22,215 nucleotides of DNA from contig CALGEM010000185.1 in NCBI GenBank assembly GCA_937881505.1, positions 1-22,215 on the forward strand, in the 5' to 3' direction. The stretch is from an uncultured euryarchaeote (GTDB lineage Archaea; Thermoplasmatota; Poseidoniia; Poseidoniales; Poseidoniaceae). This document shows positions 15,528 to 22,215 of this stretch, in pieces; the stretch's first letter is position 1; every line of letters begins with the position of its first letter. The notes under the pieces are model-generated. The model saw nothing but the letters and a program-made list of their open reading frames with translations, did no database searches and was not told where the DNA came from. A program made the translations under genes and the position numbers.

Positions 15528-16553
15528 ATGGTCGTGTTGAACATCGCCGTCATCGCCTCTGACGAACTGGCCCGTAGCATTGCCAAACCGGCCGACCAAA
15601 GGGACGTTCACACCTATGTTCACAAGGAAAACGGCCCCGACGGAGCGAGAATCCTCTCGCTGATTCGCCCCGCGAAATTCCCTGAGCGCCTTCCGCCCTT
15701 TCTCAACGCCCTTTCCACATCGCAAGCGGGCATCATCGAAGTCACTACGGTTGACGCCGTTCTTGGCGAGGCCTTGGTGGCCTTTGCCAGTGCCGGTATT
15801 GAGCATGGTTTAGCCGTGATCAATCCCGCTGACGGCGGATGGGTTGACGAAGACCAAGTCAAAATGTTGTTCAAGCAAGCAGGCTTGGGTTCGTGGACCT
15901 TTGAGACCAACGACGGTGTACACCTCCGAGAGCGCATGTACGCCTTGATGGACGGCATCCAAAGCGTCTTGGAAGCCAACGCCAATGCGCCGTTGGTCTT
16001 GCCTGTTGACCAGTACTTCAACGTCAAAGGCATCGGCCTGGTCGCCATTGGCTACGTCCAGTCGGGCCGTGTCAACGTGCACGACGAGGTGCTGCTGTTG
16101 CCAGCCAACGGGACGGGGAACGCCAAATCGCTGCAGGTCATGGACGACGATGTTGAGGTCGCCACCGCAGGCGACCGTGTTGGTCTCGCCTTGCGAAACG
16201 CCAAGGAGGAACACCTCACGGGCAACACCATCATCGTCCATCCACCCGTTGAGGACAAGCGAGCCAACATCTCCACCCCCATGGCGCTTGACCAGCACCA
16301 GCGGTCCACGGTTGACCTGACAACTTCGCCCTTCCAAAAGCGAGTACTGGCTGCCGGCGATGTCATCCACGCCAGCGTCGACCTCCAATTCGTCGTCGGC
16401 CGAGTGCAAAGCGTGGAGGGCAGCAAGCTGACGGTGGAATGGGAACATCCGCTCTTCATCAGAAAGGACAACCCCCCTGCCGTCCTTATCGCCCAATTGG
16501 ATTCCAAACCTCGCATCATGGGCTCAGCGGTGGTCACGGCCATCAATGCCTGA
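15528..16553 (+). CDS. EF-Tu/SelB-like protein with a degenerate GTPase domain
   Basis: 341 residues. Domain 2 of translational GTPases is clear at about 155-240: LPVDQYFNVKGIGLVAIGYV, then GRVNVHDEVLLLP, AKSLQVMDDDVEVATAGDRV and GLALRN. A domain 3-like barrel follows (about 255-340). The N-terminal 140 residues occupy the place of the G domain but lack the P-loop GHVDHGKT (LNIAVIASDELARS instead), the DxxG motif and NKxD. GTP binding is therefore unlikely. It resembles an EF-Tu domain 2-containing family known from methanogens, related to archaeal SelB, with unknown function. ATG 15528 is chosen because the conserved part begins there. A longer frame to 15411 would overlap the thioesterase. 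No strong Shine-Dalgarno is seen. Confidence 0.72.
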   Translation: MVVLNIAVIASDELARSIAKPADQRDVHTYVHKENGPDGARILSLIRPAKFPERLPPFLNALSTSQAGIIEVTTVDAVLGEALVAFASAGIEHGLAVINPADGGWVDEDQVKMLFKQAGLGSWTFETNDGVHLRERMYALMDGIQSVLEANANAPLVLPVDQYFNVKGIGLVAIGYVQSGRVNVHDEVLLLPANGTGNAKSLQVMDDDVEVATAGDRVGLALRNAKEEHLTGNTIIVHPPVEDKRANISTPMALDQHQRSTVDLTTSPFQKRVLAAGDVIHASVDLQFVVGRVQSVEGSKLTVEWEHPLFIRKDNPPAVLIAQLDSKPRIMGSAVVTAINA

Positions 16554-16559
16554 CGGCGA

Positions 16560-18104
16560 ATGAGCCAACCGTTGGTTTTGCACCGGTCAACTCGGACCTC
16601 CTGCGGTGGTTTGATAACCTCACACACCCCGCTCGGACATGGGATGCGCGAGATTGGGCAGGGGACTGTACCAACCAGCGAGACGGACAAGGAAACCTTC
16701 CTGTCCCTCCGGTTGGCAGAACCATCGGAACGGGTGAAAATCACCTTGGATGAGCGCATGCTGAGCATCGAAGGTAAGCGGAACGCTACCGTTGACATGC
16801 GACTGAACGCCATCACCACGATGAAACATCATTCCAGCGATTTGGTCCCAACCTGGCTCATCCTCTTGGGCATGGCGTTTATTTGGATTGGCTACCGAGT
16901 GATGGTCCCCTCCGCTTACAAGATGGCGTTCATCGGAGCCGGCGTCGGACTGATTGCTGCTCGATTCTTGACCAAGAAACCCACGTTGACCATTCAAACA
17001 TCCTCTGGCGACACCCATGTATTGTACGGTCATGAACGCTCACTGAACCGACTCAGTTTCATGTTCAATCACCTCGCCAACAACAAGACCATGGCCGAGG
17101 TGCGAGCCAAGCTCAAAGCCCTCGAAACCGAACTCGATGGAGGATGGCACAATGCAGAGGTGCTCCCGGCTCCCATCTTGCCTAACGTACTCGAAGTTCC
17201 TCAGGCGGTGAACCACTTCCTCTCCGAGGGAGAAGGCCAAGCGATGGTCGTTGATCAGCACCAACCAACGCCGGAATGGATGCCGACCCATGAACCCGAA
17301 CCTCAACCGGCCCCTCCGATGGTGGGCTTCATTCAGAGTTTCCAACCCGTATCCCTTCCTGCCCAACCCGTTGATTACCCTCCCGACCACCGCCCTGCAC
17401 CGCTGATTCACCCCGTGCTCGTGCCCGAACAGGCGCCGCCCATGCACCAAGGAACCTACGAACACCCTCAGAGGTTCATGCCTTCGTTCTACAACCAACA
17501 CGGCGCTCACATCCCTGGAGCCAACCGAGAAGAGGTGGAGGAGGAAGAACCCGAGGCGCTGGAATTGGATGTTGAATTGTTTGAGGCCATCGATGCCGTC
17601 ATCGAGCCGGAGGCCGAAACGGACGAGCCCACCGTGGCCCCCGTTGCCCAACGGGAAACCTTGCTCAAGCCCAAGGAGCAAGCGTCCATTGAGGATTCAT
17701 CGTTCCATCCTCGACGAACCCGGAGCCTTCGTCCACGTCAACCCCGAACGGGCGGTATTTTGAATCGGATTCGTGCGAACTCCAACGAATGGTTGGAGCG
17801 TGCGGTCAATGGACCACGACCGATGGCGACCACGGAAACTTCAGGTGCTCTTCGCGCCCAAGCAGCTGCCGCAGCGAACGAGAGCAACGCTCGCGTCCAT
17901 GATTCCCTCTCCGAAGAACAGGGAGGCGTGATGGCTCCGGAAGAAACGGCTCGACTCAATCGACGGTCAGAACAACTGCTCGCTGTGGCGAACGAATTAC
18001 GCCAGTCAGAGGAAGGAGCCCTCGAAACCATGGCCTTCGAGGACCTCTTATCAAGCAGCAACGATGAGGAGAGCGTGAATGTCCCTCGCCTCGATGAGGA
18101 TTGA
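16560..18104 (+). CDS. Uncharacterised two-TM membrane protein with a long disordered tail
   Basis: 514 residues; not recognised. The N-terminal 90 residues include a small beta-rich stretch (ERVKITLDERMLSIEGKR). A hairpin of two membrane segments follows (about 96-112 and 119-137), then another beta-rich stretch (TLTIQTSSGDTHVLYGH). Together these look like a split PH-like or DUF-type domain interrupted by a membrane hairpin. From about residue 195 the protein is Pro/Gln/Glu-rich and probably disordered, with an acidic patch (EEVEEEEPEALELDVELFE) and a basic patch (FHPRRTRSLRPRQPR). The end contains short helices rich in Ala and Glu. The start is uncertain: ATG 16560 lies 6 bases after the previous stop, and ATG 16644 would drop 28 unremarkable residues. 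It is likely co-transcribed with the EF-Tu-like gene. Confidence 0.6.
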   Translation: MSQPLVLHRSTRTSCGGLITSHTPLGHGMREIGQGTVPTSETDKETFLSLRLAEPSERVKITLDERMLSIEGKRNATVDMRLNAITTMKHHSSDLVPTWLILLGMAFIWIGYRVMVPSAYKMAFIGAGVGLIAARFLTKKPTLTIQTSSGDTHVLYGHERSLNRLSFMFNHLANNKTMAEVRAKLKALETELDGGWHNAEVLPAPILPNVLEVPQAVNHFLSEGEGQAMVVDQHQPTPEWMPTHEPEPQPAPPMVGFIQSFQPVSLPAQPVDYPPDHRPAPLIHPVLVPEQAPPMHQGTYEHPQRFMPSFYNQHGAHIPGANREEVEEEEPEALELDVELFEAIDAVIEPEAETDEPTVAPVAQRETLLKPKEQASIEDSSFHPRRTRSLRPRQPRTGGILNRIRANSNEWLERAVNGPRPMATTETSGALRAQAAAAANESNARVHDSLSEEQGGVMAPEETARLNRRSEQLLAVANELRQSEEGALETMAFEDLLSSSNDEESVNVPRLDED

Positions 18105-18105
18105 T

Positions 18106-19029
18106 TCACAAACCCAACATGGACCGATAATCCGCCATGCGTTGGTCAAACGATGGGCCTTCAAGGCCACGCAGTGCCGTGGTTCCAAACGCTTCAAGCG
18201 TGAAGCTCGCCATAACCGTGGCCATCATCAACCCCGTTCTAAGTTCATCCAGAGAGAGGGGCCCTGAGCCAGAGGCCAAGTGCGCCGCTAAGGCTCCGGC
18301 AAAGGTATCGCCGCAACCGGTGGGGTCCACCACATGCGCTGTGGGAACGGCGGGGAGAGCGAGAAGGGCCCCTTCATGAAGCGCCAGAACACCGTGTTCA
18401 CCTCGCTTGACGATGAGCGTGCGTGTGTTCGTTTCCTCTGCCAGTGCGTGCATGGCACGGACCAAGTTTTCATCCTCGGAAAGCATTCGTGCTTCGCCAT
18501 CGTTGATGATAATCAAATCCACGGCCTGCATGACCTCAAGAAGGGCCGGTTTGGCAATCGTGATCCACAAGTTCATTGAATCAAGCATCGTCAACCGTCC
18601 GGCCGTCGTCTGTTCAAGGACGCTGTTTTGGAGTGCGGGGTGGAGGTTGGCGCAGAAAACCACGTTAGGCTGCTGCCAAGTTTCTGGAACCGAGGGCTGA
18701 AAGTGCTCGAAGACGTTGAGGTAGGTCGCCTTTGTTTCGGCTTCAGCCATGGCCCCGTGGTAGGCGCCCTCCCATCGGAACGTTTCACCCTCGGCCGTTT
18801 CGAGGCCTTCGAGGTCTAGGCCTGCATCAGCCAAAATTTGCCGGTCTTCATCAGCAAAATCATTCCCCACGACGCCGACAAGACCGGTTTCGCGGCCCGT
18901 CATGTGCTGCTGCAAAAATCGGCAGGACAAGCCACCATAGGTGGCTGAACCCCCCAGCGCCCGTTCCACGGAACCTTCGGGAGAAGCAACGGAATCGTAA
19001 GCGATGCTACCGACGATGAGGACGGACAT
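18106..19029 (-). CDS. PfkB-family carbohydrate/nucleoside kinase
   Basis: ATP-dependent kinase of the ribokinase superfamily, 307 residues. The N-terminal signature region reads ALGGSATYGG (24-33), followed by VGVVGNDFADEDRQIL. The C-terminal PfkB signature DPTGCGDTFAGAL (235-247) contains the anion-hole glycines and catalytic base Asp241. NDGEARML near 176-183 is the conserved N-x-x-E metal/phosphate motif. The substrate cannot be read from sequence; sugar, ribose-type and nucleoside kinases are all possible. ATG 19029 is preferred over GTG 19038 because GAGGGTG lies 6 bases upstream. That site overlaps the stop of the biotin carboxylase gene, so the two are probably translated in a coupled way. 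The 3' end nearly touches the convergent gene ending at 18104. Confidence 0.87.
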   Translation of the reverse strand: MSVLIVGSIAYDSVASPEGSVERALGGSATYGGLSCRFLQQHMTGRETGLVGVVGNDFADEDRQILADAGLDLEGLETAEGETFRWEGAYHGAMAEAETKATYLNVFEHFQPSVPETWQQPNVVFCANLHPALQNSVLEQTTAGRLTMLDSMNLWITIAKPALLEVMQAVDLIIINDGEARMLSEDENLVRAMHALAEETNTRTLIVKRGEHGVLALHEGALLALPAVPTAHVVDPTGCGDTFAGALAAHLASGSGPLSLDELRTGLMMATVMASFTLEAFGTTALRGLEGPSFDQRMADYRSMLGL

Positions 19030-19040
19030 GATGAACACCC

Positions 19041-20381
19041 TCAGCCAAGCAACTCTTGGTGCATGTCAATGTACTGAATCGTGATATCGCCGTTGTTGAA
19101 ATCTTCCTCGTCCATGATGCGGCGGTGAAGGGGAATCAAGTGCTCTACACCTGTGATCATCGTTTCATCCAGCGCTGTCTTCATGCGGCGAATCGCGTCT
19201 TCACGGTCTCGACCCCACACCAAGAGTTTCGCCAACAAGGAGTCGAAACATCCGGGCATTTCGTAGCCCGGGTGGGCATGTGTGTCGCAGCGAATGCCGA
19301 AACCGCTCGGGAAGTGACATTCCCACAAGCGACCAGGACTTGGAACAAACTCACGCGGGTCTTCGGCGTTCAAGCGGCACTGAATTGAATGGCCTCGCCA
19401 CGTGATGTCCTCTTGCTTGAGCGGAAGGGCTTCGCCTTGAGCGACACGAATGCCGAGTTCGACGAGGTTGTGGCCGGTGATGAGTTCGGTGACGGTGTGC
19501 TCCACCTGGACGCGAGGGTTCACTTCGAGGAAGTAGAAATCGCCGTTGGCGTCTCGTAGGAATTCAAAGGTTGCAAGGCCCTTGTAACCCACCGATTCAG
19601 CACCTTTGCACACCAATGCTCCGATTTCAGCACGCTTTTCATCGGTCAACCATGGACCTTCTTCGACGAGTTTTTGGTGGCGTCGCTGAATGGAACAGAA
19701 TCGTTCACCGAAGTGAATGGCGTTCTTTCCATCGGCCAGCACTTGGAATTCAACGTGCTGTGCTCCTTGAATGTACTTCTCAACGAACACTCGCTCATCA
19801 CCAAAAGCCGACTTGGCCCGGGACTGACAGAGCTTGAGGGCACTCTCGAATTCGTCGGCTTTCTGAACGATCTGCATACCGATGCCGCCGCCACCTGCTG
19901 CGGCTTTGATGATAACAGGGTAGCCGATTTCATCGGCGAGCGCACTGGCGACATCGGCGCTGGCGATGGGTTCTGACGAACCCTTGGCTGTTGGAAGGCC
20001 AGCAGCCTCCATCGCCGCTCGCGCCTCAATTTTGTCGCCAAGCAAGGTGATGACACCGGAGGCTGGTCCGATGAAAGTGATGCCTTCCTCCTCGAGACGG
20101 GCCACAAAGGCAGCGTTTTCGGCAAGGAACCCATACCCAGGATGAACGGCATCGCACTCGAGTTCCTTGGCCGCCTGCACCACCGCCTCGATATCGAGGT
20201 AGGAATCGAGTGGATTGGTTCGATAGTTCGGATAGGCGATGTCCGCCATTTGAACCGGCAGAGAGAGTCGGTCCTCTCGGCCGTGGATGATGGCCGCCTC
20301 AATGCCCATATCACGAAGGGTTCGCAGGATACGGAGAGCGATTTCGCCACGGTTGGCAATCAGCACGCGCTTGAAGCCCAT
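19041..20381 (-). CDS. accC: Biotin carboxylase subunit of an acyl-CoA carboxylase
   Basis: ATP-dependent carboxylation of biotin on a carrier protein, the first half-reaction of acetyl- or propionyl-CoA carboxylase. 446 residues, close to the 449 of E. coli AccC, with no fused carrier or transferase domain. It opens with the family signature FKRVLIANRGEIALRILRT. The ATP-grasp glycine loop is KAAAGGGGIGMQIV (159-172). Later come QHVEFQ (208-213), SIQRRHQKLVEE (230-241, including Lys237) and FLEVNPRVQVEHTVTE (284-299) with metal ligands Glu286 and Asn288. The arginine often found after the glycine loop is Ile167 here. The start ATG 20381 has only a weak AAGGGT upstream. No BCCP or carboxyltransferase gene is in the window. 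It could make malonyl-CoA for the synthase or serve propionate metabolism. Confidence 0.9.
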   Translation of the reverse strand: MGFKRVLIANRGEIALRILRTLRDMGIEAAIIHGREDRLSLPVQMADIAYPNYRTNPLDSYLDIEAVVQAAKELECDAVHPGYGFLAENAAFVARLEEEGITFIGPASGVITLLGDKIEARAAMEAAGLPTAKGSSEPIASADVASALADEIGYPVIIKAAAGGGGIGMQIVQKADEFESALKLCQSRAKSAFGDERVFVEKYIQGAQHVEFQVLADGKNAIHFGERFCSIQRRHQKLVEEGPWLTDEKRAEIGALVCKGAESVGYKGLATFEFLRDANGDFYFLEVNPRVQVEHTVTELITGHNLVELGIRVAQGEALPLKQEDITWRGHSIQCRLNAEDPREFVPSPGRLWECHFPSGFGIRCDTHAHPGYEMPGCFDSLLAKLLVWGRDREDAIRRMKTALDETMITGVEHLIPLHRRIMDEEDFNNGDITIQYIDMHQELLG

Positions 20382-20469
20382 GGACCCTTGTCAGCCGAGT
20401 CAATCTATGAGGAAAGCGGTCCGAGAGAGAGAAGTTTACGCGATGGTCTACCCTGCTTCGTGCTGGACA

Positions 20470-21477
20470 TCACTGCGTAGAGGCGGCGTCTTCAGGAGGA
20501 TAGACATCCCAGGGTTTCGTCCCTCTGCGCCGAAACATGGACTTCCGCATTGAACGGAGTATATTCCTCGTGAACCTCAACGACCTCCTGATGGACTGGA
20601 ATGGGTGAAGCACATACCACAACGGGTTTCGCCAACCTTTGAACGGGTGACGCAGCTGTCGCAGGATACCATCGGGAATGGGTTCGTTCACACCATAGGA
20701 CTGCGGTCGCCGGTCTTTTGGCATGAAGTAGGTTCCAAACAGTTGGTCCCACAAGGGAAGGAACGTGGAGTAATTTGTCCAAATCGCATCCCGTTCATTG
20801 GTATGATGCCAATGATGGAATTCGGGCGTGATGATGAGACGGTGCAACCACTTGAGGCGCCACCTCACGTTCGCATGGAGGAACAACCCCAAGATGATTT
20901 GAGCCGCTGCAAGAGCCCCAGTCAGTTCAAAGGAAAAGCCAGCAGTGACGAGGAACACAAACGCCGGGGCCAGGATGGTCCCGTCCAGAGGATGAGCCCG
21001 AAATCCACTGGCCCAGTCCAGATGCTCGGTTGAATGGTGAATGGCATGGAACTTCCACAACACCGGTATCTCGTGATAGAAGCGGTGCGTCCAGTACACA
21101 AGCGCATCGAACAGGAGGAATCCAACCACGGGCATGTAGGCCTCGGGAATTTTCGCAACGTACGGGGCGAGAAGGAGACCGGGAATCCAAGCGAGGCTGA
21201 GAAGACCGATGACGATGGCCACAAACCCCGTCAACAGACCCATGAGCGGTGAGGCGAGGGCGTAGCCCACGTCGGTATCCAAGTGAGGGCGCCTTACTTT
21301 TTGGCCTCGATGACGTGGAAACATTTTCTCAAACGGCACCACGAGGACGAATAACAGAATCACGATGAAAATGCCCTCGGTTGAAATCATGATGGCGACA
21401 GCGATCAACCCTAAGGTCACAAGACGGAGGAGCATGGAAATCAATCGGGCCTTGAACCCAATCGATGCCTCATCCAT
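20470..21477 (-). CDS. Fatty acid hydroxylase / sterol desaturase family membrane di-iron enzyme
   Basis: Integral membrane oxygenase that hydroxylates or desaturates a lipid chain using a di-iron centre and O2. 335 residues with hydrophobic segments near 12-50, 72-107, 113-129 and 166-200. The three histidine clusters of the superfamily are present: HRFYH (131-135), HAIHH plus H152 (144-152), and HHWHH (221-225). Additional conserved histidines are at 162, 201 and 212. The C-terminal 60 residues are strongly basic (RRSLRFTRNILRSMRKSMFRRR) and probably cytoplasmic. The substrate is unknown: fatty acyl, sterol-like, carotenoid or ether lipid. It requires oxygen, which fits a surface-water organism. 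It has its own likely promoter (TATA-like at 21501-21507) and ends 88 bases before the accC start. Confidence 0.85.
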   Translation of the reverse strand: MDEASIGFKARLISMLLRLVTLGLIAVAIMISTEGIFIVILLFVLVVPFEKMFPRHRGQKVRRPHLDTDVGYALASPLMGLLTGFVAIVIGLLSLAWIPGLLLAPYVAKIPEAYMPVVGFLLFDALVYWTHRFYHEIPVLWKFHAIHHSTEHLDWASGFRAHPLDGTILAPAFVFLVTAGFSFELTGALAAAQIILGLFLHANVRWRLKWLHRLIITPEFHHWHHTNERDAIWTNYSTFLPLWDQLFGTYFMPKDRRPQSYGVNEPIPDGILRQLRHPFKGWRNPLWYVLHPFQSIRRSLRFTRNILRSMRKSMFRRRGTKPWDVYPPEDAASTQ

Positions 21478-21500
21478 ACCTTCGGCTGTGTCGGATGTGG

Positions 21501-21507
21501 TTTTATT
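21501..21507 (-). promoter_or_regulatory. TATA-like box of the fatty acid hydroxylase gene
   Basis: AATAAAA on the minus strand, with 23 bases between it and ATG 21477. At the usual archaeal TATA-to-start distance, transcription would begin at or next to the start codon. The transcript would then be leaderless, consistent with the absence of a good Shine-Dalgarno before this ATG. Confidence 0.5.
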
Positions 21508-21529
21508 GCTTCGTCGTGATGTGTGAAGT

Positions 21530-21547
21530 CTGCAGAATAACCTGCAG
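21530..21547. repeat. Inverted repeat CTGCAG-AATAAC-CTGCAG in a divergent promoter region
   Basis: Two CTGCAG hexamers separated by 6 bases form an 18-base dyad. It lies 22 bases upstream of the TATA-like box at 21501-21507 and about 100 bases before the SLOG gene. It could be an operator or activator site, but short palindromic hexamers also arise by chance. Confidence 0.3.
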
Positions 21548-21652
21548 GGGCCTCCGAATTTTAGACATATTGACGGTTTTTTGTTCCGGAAATCGGCAAT
21601 TTTACTGACTTTTTCAGCGAACCTTCATACCAAGACACCTCCATGGGCTAAC

Positions 21653-22117
21653 ATGAGCGGAACGACGTCAACCGGGAGCGAAGTGTTGGAGGCCCTTGCA
21701 GGAAAGGACCTCAATAAAGACGGAAAAATCATCAATTTGATCGTATGTGGGAACTCGAAATTCTACGATTTCAGTTTCTTTGAAGACGAGATGAACATGT
21801 GGTGCAAATACAACGGTTACCCCGATGTCATTATTCTGGGAGGAGCCAGCGGTGTTGACTATCTTGCTGAACGATGGGCCGACAACAACAACATCCCCGT
21901 CGCCGTGTTCACGGAGGCTTGGGACGCACCGCGTCCGAACAGTGCCGAAGATTCCGGACGTTCCGAAGCCGTCGCCGATTTGGGCGACCGGATGATGAAG
22001 CACGCAACACACATGCTGGCGTTTCCTGGACCTCAATCGGTCTGGACCAAGCACATGGAAGCGATGGCCAACGAGGCCGGACTGCCGGTGATGAGCGTCC
22101 CGCTGCCAATGGAGTGA
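21653..22117 (+). CDS. SLOG-superfamily protein (DUF2493/YspA-like)
   Basis: 154 residues with a Rossmann-like SLOG fold. It has a first strand NLIVCGNSKFYD (28-39) and the glycine-rich nucleotide/phosphate loop IILGGASGVDYLAERWA (60-76), equivalent to GGARGAD-LA-WA in DUF2493 proteins. These are followed by IPVAVFTEAW and by HMLAFPGPQSVWTKHMEAM (120-138), where AFPG is the second signature. SLOG proteins bind or cleave nucleotides or nucleotide-derived ligands; the ligand here is unknown. ATG 21653 is chosen because the conserved region follows. The longer frame from TTG 21581 adds 24 residues with no family features. No Shine-Dalgarno is visible; AATTTTACT at 21598-21606 may be a TATA box. 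The stop directly abuts the stop of the convergent gene at 22118. Confidence 0.8.
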   Translation: MSGTTSTGSEVLEALAGKDLNKDGKIINLIVCGNSKFYDFSFFEDEMNMWCKYNGYPDVIILGGASGVDYLAERWADNNNIPVAVFTEAWDAPRPNSAEDSGRSEAVADLGDRMMKHATHMLAFPGPQSVWTKHMEAMANEAGLPVMSVPLPME

Positions 22118-22215
22118 TCAGTACACGTCGCGAAGGTAGCGCTTCTCTTCACGCATCATCGTCTTCTCAATGAAGTGTGTTGCATCTGCTTCGGACATAC
22201 CACCATGTTCTTGAG
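22118..22215 (-). CDS. C-terminus of a CysJ-like diflavin reductase (5' part outside window)
   Basis: Only the last 31 residues are visible, beginning QEHGGMSEADATHFIEKTMM and ending REEKRYLRDVY. HGGM, a short helix, then RYxRDVY is the characteristic end of NADPH-dependent diflavin reductases such as the sulfite reductase flavoprotein CysJ and cytochrome P450 reductase, where the final aromatic residue packs near FAD. It probably transfers electrons from NADPH to sulfite reductase or an oxygenase. The short length limits certainty. Confidence 0.6.
   Translation of the reverse strand, partial: QEHGGMSEADATHFIEKTMMREEKRYLRDVY

Noticed and set aside
19646..20359. Second minus-strand frame of 237 codons inside accC
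   Set aside because: Out of frame with the biotin carboxylase, which matches its family throughout. The alternative product is low-complexity Ser/Arg/Pro.
20382..20469. Gap before accC checked for a promoter
   Set aside because: Only weak AT-rich bits (GTAAACTT and CATAGATTG on the minus strand) are present. They are not convincing enough to call a TATA box, although a promoter for accC may well be here.

Overview
The window looks like a chromosomal segment of an uncultivated marine euryarchaeon, most likely Marine Group II (Ca. Poseidoniales) or a close Thermoplasmata relative. This is inferred from gene content, not from a marker search. The signs are a diverged TATA-binding-protein-like protein, an archaeal COG1099-type TatD hydrolase, an EF-Tu-like protein of the methanogen kind with a dead G domain, very large secreted proteins with one C-terminal membrane anchor and an acidic cytoplasmic tail, compact gene packing and a probable leaderless promoter. 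No rRNA, tRNA, CRISPR array or insertion sequence was seen. No gap between genes exceeds 175 bases.

Region 1 (1-14885, all minus strand, transcribed right to left) starts with a giant surface protein of 1963 aa. It is followed, with junctions of 1-9 bases, by a weakly TraB-like protein, a TBP-like protein and a TatD-family hydrolase. After 83 bases comes a second anchored surface protein. After a further 117-base gap, which carries an 18-bp near-palindrome, comes a two-gene unit: a bacterial-type enoyl-ACP reductase (FabI) and a very large PfaA-like polyketide/fatty acid synthase (KS-AT-ACP-like-KS, at least 1555 aa) that runs off the left edge.

Region 2 (14984-18104, plus strand) holds a hotdog acyl-CoA thioesterase, the EF-Tu/SelB-like protein without a P-loop, and a two-TM protein with a long disordered tail.

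Region 3 (18106-21477, minus strand) holds a fatty acid hydroxylase/sterol desaturase family membrane enzyme, then a biotin carboxylase (AccC-like) followed by a PfkB-family sugar or nucleoside kinase. A divergent plus-strand SLOG/DUF2493 protein follows (21653-22117). The last 98 bases hold the C-terminus of a CysJ-like diflavin reductase on the minus strand.

Taken together, FabI, the synthase, the thioesterase, the biotin carboxylase and the fatty acid hydroxylase suggest that this probable archaeon makes or modifies straight acyl or polyketide chains alongside isoprenoid lipids. The most unusual items are the FabI-synthase operon with its palindrome, the synthase's serine-less ACP-like segment and second KS, the TBP-like protein lacking the first-repeat phenylalanines, and repeated junctions where the stop codon overlaps the next gene's Shine-Dalgarno.
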